This document shows, one piece after another, positions 40,763 to 47,079 of a DNA stretch of 47,079 nucleotides. Location: positions 1 through 47,079 of the forward strand of contig JALUUH010000058.1 in the NCBI GenBank assembly GCA_027021445.1, read 5' to 3'. This DNA is from Gammaproteobacteria bacterium. GTDB taxonomy: Bacteria > Pseudomonadota > Gammaproteobacteria > S012-40. Below the pieces are notes generated by a model. It had not been told where the DNA came from, searched no databases, and saw only the letters and a program-made list of their open reading frames with translations. The translations under genes and the position numbers were made by a program. Numbering within the stretch: the stretch's first letter is position 1; every line of letters begins with the position of its first letter.

Positions 40763-40857
40763 TAGCTAATCCTGTTGGGCAATAAAACCGCACCTATTTA
40801 TAAAGCCAATATTGTTCCAGTTTTTAATAGTTTGTTAAATATTAAGCGAATTTCGCG

Positions 40858-41490
40858 TCATTTAGTATATGTTCCGCCAGGATTTGCCGGTGCATGCTCC
40901 CATTCACTCAAAAATTGCTGGGCTGTATTCGAATGATGTAAAAAAGAAAACTTGGCAACTTGGTTGCCAAGGGCGAGTAGACGGGACTCAATTTGCGGGT
41001 CTTTTATGGCTCCATTCGCTGCAAACACATTGTCTACCTCAGGGATGGCGACTTGTTGCGGGATGACCCAGGCGTGTAACGCGCGGCCGATACCTCTAAG
41101 GCTGGCGAGTGCTGAAATAGCTCCCATTGAGCCTCCTGATACACCGATAAGCCCAATCATTTTGCCTTCTAGTTCCGCAAAACTCATTAAATCAAGCGCA
41201 TTTTTTAATACACCACTATAACTACCGTGGTATTCTGGAGTGCCTAATAGGATCCCATGAGCTGATTTCACCTCTTTTCTGAGGCGATGAACATCATCCG
41301 GGTAAGCTTCTTCTTGTTCATTACCGTGACAAAAAACGAGTTCATAGTTTCTGAGTTCGATTAAAGTGGTATCTGCCCCCATTTGCTTGGCCCCGGTTAA
41401 AGCGATATTGATGGCGTGCTTAGTGAGGCCATTTTTGCGCAAACTTCCACTGAGTCCGATGATCTTGATTTTATCTGGTTGTGCGTTCAT
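40858..41490 (-). CDS. NADPH-dependent FMN reductase family protein
   Basis: A 210-aa flavodoxin-like cytoplasmic enzyme. The FMN phosphate loop is GLSGSLRKNGLTKHA, and LLGTPEYHGSYSGVLKNALDL and GVSGGSMGAISALASLRGIGRALHAWVIP are standard for the family (ChrR/SsuE/azoreductase relatives). Likely quinone, chromate or FMN reduction with NAD(P)H. ATG at 41490 (MNAQPDK) is preferred over the longer frame from 41526. Confidence 0.88.
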   Translation of the reverse strand: MNAQPDKIKIIGLSGSLRKNGLTKHAINIALTGAKQMGADTTLIELRNYELVFCHGNEQEEAYPDDVHRLRKEVKSAHGILLGTPEYHGSYSGVLKNALDLMSFAELEGKMIGLIGVSGGSMGAISALASLRGIGRALHAWVIPQQVAIPEVDNVFAANGAIKDPQIESRLLALGNQVAKFSFLHHSNTAQQFLSEWEHAPANPGGTYTK

Positions 41491-41588
41491 TCTAGTGCTT
41501 TTTTCCCCATGGCTAAAAAGTAACAAGTCTCTCTTTAGTCGAATTGCATCATATATCGAATAGCATTGGTCTGCACAATAATATGTGT

Positions 41589-42563
41589 TTATGGCTTACT
41601 GGCAATTACTGTTGCTCTTACGGGGGCCGGATGACCTTCTAATGTTAAGGACTTGTTCTTGGGGTCTAGAAAGTTTTCAAGGGAATGATATTTCATCCAT
41701 TCGGTAGAACGTTGCTCCATACTTGTTGTTTCATTGATATCAATAATATGAGCATCCTTCAAACCACATTTTTTTAACCAGGTAAGCAACATCGCCGGAG
41801 AAGGGATAAACCAGACGTTGCCCATGTTCGCGTACCGGCCTGGAGGGACGAGGCAATGCGTATCTCCACCCGCGATAACCAGAGTTTCTAAAACGAGCTC
41901 GCCGCCGGGGCGTAAGCAAGCTTTTAATTGCTGAATATGCTCTATAGGAGAACGTCGATGATATAACACGCCCATGGAGAATACAGTGTCGAACCAGGCA
42001 AGATTGGGTGGCAGTTCTTCTATGCCAATGGGGATTACATGAACAGGGCAACTACCTATATAATTTTTTATCGCGTTAAACTGTACGACAAATAAACGAG
42101 AGGGATCAATGCCCAAAACAAACTGTGCTCCTGCGCCCCGCATACGCCAACAATGATATCCGCTACCGCAGCCTACATCTAATACTCGTTTGTTTTTTAA
42201 GGGGGAGATATGGTTTCTTAATCTATTCCATTTCAAATCAGAGCGCCATTCTGTATCAATGCTAATACCGAATAATTGGAAAGGCCCTTTGCGCCACGGG
42301 GAGAGTTTTTTTAACCTGGTAGCAAGATCTTTTTGTATGGAATCATTACAGTCATTTACGTTGCCTATAGTAATGATATCCGAGTTCAGGTTAAATTCGG
42401 AGGGCTTAATTACGGGTAATTTTTTCAAGGCATGCAACCAGGTTGGTAGGTCGCCATGTTTTTTAGCGCTGAAATTCTGGTTAATAAGCTCAGTTAGCTC
42501 GTCGATCCAAAACTCTAATGGAGTGCCAGCTAAGTTTCTATACAGCTCATTAAAAGAAATCAT
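41589..42563 (-). CDS. cmoB: tRNA U34 carboxymethyltransferase CmoB
   Basis: A 324-aa enzyme that transfers a carboxymethyl group from carboxy-SAM to 5-hydroxyuridine 34, giving cmo5U in tRNAs. The family marks are SPWRKGPFQLFGISIDTEWRSDLKWNR, the SAM-site VLDVGCGSGYHCWRM, GIDPSRLF, FSMGVLYHRRSP and VPPGRYANMGNVWFIPS. Overlaps the upstream cmoA stop by 4 bp, so the pair is translationally coupled. Confidence 0.96.
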   Translation of the reverse strand: MISFNELYRNLAGTPLEFWIDELTELINQNFSAKKHGDLPTWLHALKKLPVIKPSEFNLNSDIITIGNVNDCNDSIQKDLATRLKKLSPWRKGPFQLFGISIDTEWRSDLKWNRLRNHISPLKNKRVLDVGCGSGYHCWRMRGAGAQFVLGIDPSRLFVVQFNAIKNYIGSCPVHVIPIGIEELPPNLAWFDTVFSMGVLYHRRSPIEHIQQLKACLRPGGELVLETLVIAGGDTHCLVPPGRYANMGNVWFIPSPAMLLTWLKKCGLKDAHIIDINETTSMEQRSTEWMKYHSLENFLDPKNKSLTLEGHPAPVRATVIASKP

Positions 42564-43288
42564 TTAATCGCAACAAATGAGCAAAAATTAAAGCATTGAA
42601 ACCATTTGTTCGCATAATCAAAGCCGCACGCCTGTAACCGCTGAAGATGGGTGTCTAATGTTTCTGGTAGCAAAGTGTTTTCTAAGGCTTGTCTTTTTTG
42701 GCTGATTTCCAAGTCATTATAACCATTAGCACGCTTGAACATGTGATGCATGTTCTCATGAAAAATTTGATCTTGTGCGCCAGGAAATATAATCTTTTCA
42801 GAAAGCAATAAAGCACCACCTGGTCTCAGTCCCTGATAAATTGATTGCAATAAATGTTGTCTTTTTTCACGAGGCGTAAATTGCAATGTGAAATTTAGAA
42901 TAACAAAGGACGCATTTTCAATGTTTATATTTTGCAGATCATCACACACTAGATCGACAGTTTGATGTTTAAATTGAGCGAGGTTTGCTTTACATTGATT
43001 AATCATTGCGGTGGAATTATCAACAGCAATCATATTGAAAGGCGTTTCTATTTTGCGTTGCAAAATGGCCGTGGTCGAAGCACCTAAGGAGCAGCCTAAG
43101 TCATATACATTGGAGTTTGCTTGAATATATTGTTGTGCAAACAAACCGGCAAACGAAATAATGGTTTCGTAACCCGGCACTGACCGCCGAATCATGTCGG
43201 GAAATACTTGAGCTACCGATTCATTAAAAGCGAAGTCGACAATCATATCTTGTCGTTTATTAAAAATATTATCCGTATTGTATGTCAT
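42560..43288 (-). CDS. cmoA: Carboxy-SAM synthase CmoA
   Basis: A 242-aa enzyme that makes carboxy-S-adenosyl-L-methionine from SAM and prephenate. Motifs: VDFAFNESVAQVFPDMIRRSVPGY, the SAM loop DLGCSLGASTTAILQ, VDNSTAMINQC, LNFTLQF and LRPGGALLLSEK. It lies directly before cmoB on the minus strand, the normal gene order. Confidence 0.96.
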   Translation of the reverse strand: MTYNTDNIFNKRQDMIVDFAFNESVAQVFPDMIRRSVPGYETIISFAGLFAQQYIQANSNVYDLGCSLGASTTAILQRKIETPFNMIAVDNSTAMINQCKANLAQFKHQTVDLVCDDLQNINIENASFVILNFTLQFTPREKRQHLLQSIYQGLRPGGALLLSEKIIFPGAQDQIFHENMHHMFKRANGYNDLEISQKRQALENTLLPETLDTHLQRLQACGFDYANKWFQCFNFCSFVAIK

Positions 43289-43504
43289 GTCTACCCGGTG
43301 TTCTTAGCGTTGTCTAAATTCAAGATTATATATCAAGCGCGTTGTTAGAGCATTAGCTTGCTTTAGGTCATTAACAATGGGTTGAGGATAGGGGATAAAT
43401 TTTCGGCTCGAATTTAGTTGGTGATTGCTAACCCTAGAAGGCCTTAACTTCAGCATTGTCATAATTTCACGCTCTTTTAGTTCAGTCATTTGCTTGCGAG
43501 AACC

Positions 43505-43528
43505 GATGATCTCAGATAGGCTCCTTAG
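43505..43528 (+). repeat. Degenerate dispersed-repeat copy upstream of argJ
   Basis: GATGATCTCAGATAGGCTCCT followed by TAG resembles the TTCTCGGACAGGCTCCTAG end of the repeat at 2268-2285. It ends 31 bp before the argJ start codon. Divergence is high, so this copy is tentative. Confidence 0.4.
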
Positions 43529-43559
43529 CTATTATTTGCTATATAGACAAGGCCGAATT

Positions 43560-44741
43560 ATGTTCAATGACATTCAATTAGTTCCTGGTTTTTCCTTTTT
43601 TGGAAAAAACATAGGGATTAAGGATGATACCCTCGATTTTGGTGGCATTCTCTCTGATTGCCCATGTAATGCTGCTGCCGTATTTACCCAAAATACGATG
43701 CCAGGTGCACCTGTGGAAGTCGGGAAAGAGCATCTACGCGATGGATCATTGCAGGCCATTATTGTTAATTCTAAAAATGCCAATGTGGCGACAGAATTAC
43801 AGGGCATCAAGGATTCAAAACTGATTTGTCAGTTGGTGGCGGAAAGTTGTGAAATTGAACCGCAAGCGGTATTGCCCTCTTCTACCGGAGTAATCGGCCG
43901 TTATTTACCAATGGAAGTAGTTTCCAAGGGATGCCAAGGATTAAAAAAAGACTTTGGGAAAACAGCTCAGCATGCCGAAAATTTTGCGCGTAGTATAATG
44001 ACGACCGACTCACGAGCAAAGTGGGTGAGTGCGCGAGTAGGAGACGCAACACTGTTTGCTGTTGCTAAGGGTTCTGGCATGATAGAACCAAATATGGCGA
44101 CCATGTTGAGTTATTTTGTGACTGATGCCGCGATTGATAGCGCGCAGCTACAAAAGATGCTGCTGCGCATTGTGAATAAAAGTTTTAATCGAATATCTAT
44201 TGATACAGATACATCAACCAGTGATACCGTTGTATTAATGGCAAATGGGTTAGCAGGAACAGTGGATTTACCCGCATTTGAGATTGCTTTACAAGATATG
44301 GCGATTTATCTCTCAAAAGAAATAGCACGAGATGGAGAGGGTGCAAGCAAGCTGATTGAACTCACTGTATCGGGAGCGCAAACTCAGGAACAGGCATTAT
44401 TAACGGCTAAATCAATTATTAATTCTCCGTTAGTAAAAACAGCGATTTACGGTGCTGATCCCAACTGGGGTCGTTTTGTGATGGCGATAGGTAAAGTATT
44501 TCACTATAAAGTGAGCATTAGAGATTTAAAAATATTATTTGGTAATGATGAAAAAAGTTTGCTAATTGATGCCGATGCGATTGATAGAAACGAAGTGAAG
44601 CTTGATGAAATATCTGAATTATTAAAGAAAGAAGAAGTATTTATTAAAGTGGTACTCGGCAACGGAGCATTTTCAGAAACCGTGTGGGGTTGTGATTTAA
44701 CCGAGGGATATATTGCAGAGAATGCTTATTATACGACTTAG
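43560..44741 (+). CDS. argJ: Bifunctional glutamate N-acetyltransferase / amino-acid acetyltransferase ArgJ
   Basis: A 393-aa enzyme that recycles acetyl from N-acetylornithine to glutamate in arginine biosynthesis. The self-cleavage site that creates the two chains is at PNMATML (nucleophile Thr181). Other marks are TGVIGRYLPM, SFNRISIDTDTSTSDTV, GEGASKLIEL and GADPNWGRFVMAIGK. ATG 43560, 7 nt after AAGG, starts the standard N-terminus (LVPGFSFFG) and is chosen over the open frame from 43425. Whether it is mono- or bifunctional cannot be told from sequence alone. Confidence 0.94.
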   Translation: MFNDIQLVPGFSFFGKNIGIKDDTLDFGGILSDCPCNAAAVFTQNTMPGAPVEVGKEHLRDGSLQAIIVNSKNANVATELQGIKDSKLICQLVAESCEIEPQAVLPSSTGVIGRYLPMEVVSKGCQGLKKDFGKTAQHAENFARSIMTTDSRAKWVSARVGDATLFAVAKGSGMIEPNMATMLSYFVTDAAIDSAQLQKMLLRIVNKSFNRISIDTDTSTSDTVVLMANGLAGTVDLPAFEIALQDMAIYLSKEIARDGEGASKLIELTVSGAQTQEQALLTAKSIINSPLVKTAIYGADPNWGRFVMAIGKVFHYKVSIRDLKILFGNDEKSLLIDADAIDRNEVKLDEISELLKKEEVFIKVVLGNGAFSETVWGCDLTEGYIAENAYYTT

Positions 44742-44850
44742 ATTATGAGTTTACGAGGTGTTGAGTTTTAACAAGTAAATAAAACTTTTTAATCCAACGT
44801 ACAACCAACGAATTTTGGGCTTACTTTATCGGTTTAAGGGCGTATAAAAA

Positions 44851-45495
44851 ATGAATAGAATGGGTTTTTTGTTATTGGGTGGTATATTTGTCGGGTTAAC
44901 AGCTTGTGGTGATGGGGGGGTATCGAGTGTAGACGGCACTTCGACGATTGATTTTGCAAATCAAGAAAAAATTAGTCATTTGGATCAAGCTCAATTTGAA
45001 CAAATTATAAAGTCCTTTGCGAAAGATATTCCTGTTGAGGCTCGTACTGGGAAGTGTGAGGTCATTGTTGCGGGTGCAGATTTTAATAATGATAAACATG
45101 GGGATTTTGCCATTACCTCATATTGTTTACCGGCGAACAAGTCAGTGAATAAACGGGCAAGCATTGCCTGGGATTTGTATTTGGCGCATGTAAACTCAGG
45201 GTCAATAGACGCTGTTGAATATAAAAAATTGAATACGATTTACTTTAATGCTGCACAAATACTGGTAAAACCCTATGAGGAAAATATAGGCTTAATTGTG
45301 ATGTATTTGCGAGAAAATGCCTGGGAAGGAAATATAGTAGAATTAAAGCTGAGCGACGCGGGGATGAGACGGCTGTCAAAAACAAAAGCTGAAAAAAATG
45401 AGCAGGGAAAAGCATTATTGGAAAAAACGTTTAACGATAAAACATTTTTTCCAATATTTAATGCTTACAGACTCTCAGAGATTGCGAGTCTATGA
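44851..45495 (+). CDS. Predicted lipoprotein with FG-GAP-like motif
   Basis: A 214-aa protein with a short lipoprotein signal (FLLLGGIFVGLTAC, lipobox LTAC). A calcium-loop-like DFNNDKHGDFAI is seen at about residues 75-86, as in FG-GAP repeats, but only once. The rest has no recognised family. It is isolated, with no operon partner. Confidence 0.68.
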   Translation: MNRMGFLLLGGIFVGLTACGDGGVSSVDGTSTIDFANQEKISHLDQAQFEQIIKSFAKDIPVEARTGKCEVIVAGADFNNDKHGDFAITSYCLPANKSVNKRASIAWDLYLAHVNSGSIDAVEYKKLNTIYFNAAQILVKPYEENIGLIVMYLRENAWEGNIVELKLSDAGMRRLSKTKAEKNEQGKALLEKTFNDKTFFPIFNAYRLSEIASL

Positions 45496-45512
45496 AGTTT
45501 TAATCCTAAGGA

Positions 45513-45742
45513 ATGGGCACACGCAACAACTTTCTAGTTGGTATCCCATCTTCGCCCGTTCTTCAATCACAAAAACGGCAGCTCCGGCGTTTAAGCCGAA
45601 AATACCGTCGTATCCGTTCCGATGTGCAACCGCTCATTGAACAACTGGAAGCAGGCGAAACTCCAGGAGACCAAATCCAGAGCAGTCCGATATCGACGAT
45701 GCCCAGATAGTGGACATCATCCGCCAAGAAGAACATCACTAA
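45513..45742 (+). pseudogene. Decayed RelE/ParE-family toxin relic
   Basis: The frame from 45513 reads KRQLRRLSRKYRRIRSDVQPL, IEQLEAGETPGDQI, the N-terminal half of a RelE/ParE-type toxin. A different frame just beyond reads SDIDDAQIVDIIRQEEHH to a TAA at 45740-45742, matching the expected C-terminus. The central part (about 45 residues with the catalytic core) is missing and the frames do not agree, so this is an inactive relic. No antitoxin gene is visible beside it. Confidence 0.7.
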
Positions 45743-45997
45743 AATACCCTTCGATGACCTTCCGCCCTCTTGGCTCCATCGGCCAGATAAGGGAAAAAGG
45801 GCTTCATGTCTGCCGCACTTAAAATTATTCCTACTTCTGATGATGCTGAAAAGCTAAGCTGAGGTGTATGTCAGGGTATAGTTGCAACAAATCTCGTGTA
45901 TGCGCGAATTATCAAAAAGTATTCATGTTTTATCAAGAATAATAACATTAATTTCCTTAGTCTAATGATTCATTTCAATAACGATGAGGATTTAGAA
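45743..45997. other. Gene-poor stretch after the toxin relic
   Basis: With the relic this forms a 502-bp region without an intact gene. A short frame near 45806 (MSAALKIIPTSDDAEKLS) may be further debris of a mobile or toxin cassette. Otherwise nothing recognisable. A GAGG Shine-Dalgarno for the next gene lies at about 45985. Confidence 0.45.
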
Positions 45998-46426
45998 ATG
46001 AAATACTTTATGTTTCTTATAACGCTGCTCTCACCGCTCTCTTTATCAGCTGCAAACCTCAGCTTTCAAATTAACGGCTTAGAAAATGACAATGGTCAAG
46101 TAAGCTTTGTTTTATTTGATGAACATGCAAAAAAAACTTTTCCGAAAGAAGTGGGATTCGCAAGCTGTTCAACAGCAACACAAATTAACAACAAAACCGC
46201 TGTAGTACATTGCAAAGATGTAGCGCCAGGCAATTACGCTGCATTTGCATTTCACGATGAAAACAACGATGGTTTTATGGGTCATAACTGGCTAGGGTTG
46301 CCAGAAGAAAAATTTGGTTATTATGAAAATTTCCATGTGAAATTTATACCGCCTAATTTTGATGACGTCAGCTTCGTAATCACTGCTCAGGATCAAAACT
46401 TTACTATCAGTCTGCAACGCTACTAA
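45998..46426 (+). CDS. DUF2141 family secreted protein
   Basis: A 142-aa exported protein: signal peptide (YFMFLITLLSPLSLSAA) then a small beta-sandwich with family phrases QVSFVLFDE, VAPGNYAAFAFHDENNDG, LGLPEEKFGYYEN. Function unknown. ATG 45998, with GAGG just upstream, is the right start; the longer frame from 45896 has no signal at its N-terminus. It lies 58 bp before a truncated RND permease gene. Confidence 0.85.
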   Translation: MKYFMFLITLLSPLSLSAANLSFQINGLENDNGQVSFVLFDEHAKKTFPKEVGFASCSTATQINNKTAVVHCKDVAPGNYAAFAFHDENNDGFMGHNWLGLPEEKFGYYENFHVKFIPPNFDDVSFVITAQDQNFTISLQRY

Positions 46427-46484
46427 CGCATTCAAAAACTCGTCACGCCTTCCCTTAACAGTCACGCCACATAGGTTTCAGATA

Positions 46485-47009
46485 ATGCAAACGGTAAAAC
46501 TCAAACTCGAACTCGAACGTTTCCTCGAAAATCTAGCATTGTATTTTTATGACAACGCCTATAAAACGCTAATAGTGATGTTAACGGTATGTGCGCTGCT
46601 CGGCATAGGCATCTCTAAGCTTGAAGTAGAAACAACCGTTGAGGGATTATTTAAATCGGGTGATATTACATTTGCTAACTACGACGCATTCCGCAACCAG
46701 TTTGGGCAAGATTCAATAAGCATCGCTGCGATTAAATCGAACAATGTTTTTTCACTCCCATTCCTTAGCAAGCTGCGTGACTTTCATCTAGAGTTGGAAA
46801 ACACCGTTCCCTATCTAGACAAAATCACAAGTCTCTACAATATCAGCAATATCTCCGGCGATGAAGGTTCGCTTATTGTAGAAGACCTGATGGAGAACTT
46901 TCCGCAAACCGCAGAAGATGTTGCTGCGCTAAAGCAAAAGGTGATGACAAACAGCCTTGTCCAATACCAAATGAGTCTGAAGCAAGGCCTTATTTCCAAT
47001 ACGAAATGA
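46485..47009 (+). pseudogene. Truncated RND/MMPL permease (N-terminal fragment)
   Basis: Only the first 174 aa of what is normally a 750-900 aa transporter are present: a cytoplasmic start, transmembrane helix 1 (KTLIVMLTVCALLGIGISKL) and the beginning of the periplasmic loop (FANYDAFRNQFGQD, LRDFHLELENTVPYLDKITSLYNISN). The frame ends at a TGA in a region where a ~22-bp segment is directly repeated (46961-46982 and 46996-47016, offset 35 bp). Only 70 bp remain, so the rest of the gene could lie beyond the window in another frame. It is called broken on the evidence available. Confidence 0.55.
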
Positions 47010-47016
47010 GTCTAAG
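46961..47016 (+). repeat. Short direct repeat at the end of the truncated permease gene
   Basis: CCAATACCAAATGAGTCTG followed by AAG recurs 35 bp later as CCAATACGAAATGAGTCTAAG, with one substitution and one missing base. It coincides with the premature stop, so a local duplication may have caused the break. Confidence 0.6.
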
Positions 47017-47079
47017 AGAGGTGAAATAAGCTCAAATCCTGTTCATGATCCCTTGATGGAAACGATCATGAATGTAGAT

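Noticed and set aside
43304-43489. Minus-strand 61-codon frame before cmoA
   Set aside because: No recognisable features and no clear ribosome site; the cmoA start is well supported without it. Left out, though a small real gene cannot be excluded.

Overview
This is a roughly 47-kb chromosomal stretch, AT-leaning, from a Gram-negative bacterium, most likely a gammaproteobacterium. Supporting genes are the complete System I cytochrome c maturation operon (ccmABCDEFGHI), the CmoA/CmoB tRNA-modification pair, CGFS glutaredoxin GrxD, TcdA, YcgN, and the DUF3530, DUF2288 and DUF6164 families. The species cannot be named from sequence alone.

Layout. 1-1905 (minus): 5'-complete but 3'-cut secreted protein with a CFI-box C-terminal motif, open to the window edge. 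2.0-3.3 kb: a DUF3530 gene flanked by copies of a dispersed repeat. 3.3-4.0 kb: rpe. 4.1-18.2 kb: the most distinctive region, a multiheme cytochrome locus. It holds three NHL-propeller lipoproteins, an OmcE-like tetraheme cytochrome, a parvulin-type prolyl isomerase, a heme-free outer-membrane beta-barrel, three triheme c7-type cytochromes, a cupredoxin lipoprotein with an intact-looking type 1 copper site, and a dodecaheme cytochrome. That is 25 predicted hemes (24 CxxCH plus one Cx4CH). 18.2-18.6 kb: a frameshifted retropepsin-like pseudogene. 18.6-25.7 kb: ccmA to ccmI, ending in a strong terminator.

25.8-36.2 kb: a second envelope cluster with a ribbon-helix-helix regulator carrying a Cys-rich tail, a DUF1302-like outer-membrane protein, an MMPL/RND permease with a large polar insert, a small predicted beta-barrel, a TPR plus beta-barrel protein, and an asparagine-synthase-like amidotransferase matching the N-acetylglutaminylglutamine (NAGGN) type. 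36.4-44.7 kb: housekeeping genes (grxD, tcdA, DUF2288, ycgN, SleB-like hydrolase, DUF6164, TPR, FMN reductase, cmoB, cmoA, argJ). 44.8-47.1 kb: a lipoprotein, a decayed RelE/ParE-type toxin relic, a DUF2141 protein and a truncated RND permease.

How it fits together (inference). The 4-18 kb genes look like a self-contained extracellular electron-transfer module. Triheme cytochromes would be periplasmic carriers. The tetraheme and dodecaheme proteins would be exported or polymerising conductors. The prolyl isomerase and NHL lipoproteins would act in assembly or folding, and the barrel would be the outer-membrane conduit. The adjacent ccm operon would supply covalent heme attachment. This gene combination resembles Geobacter-type cytochrome-nanowire loci, but here it carries a cupredoxin between paralogous triheme cytochromes. 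It is the best candidate for a poorly described system in the window.
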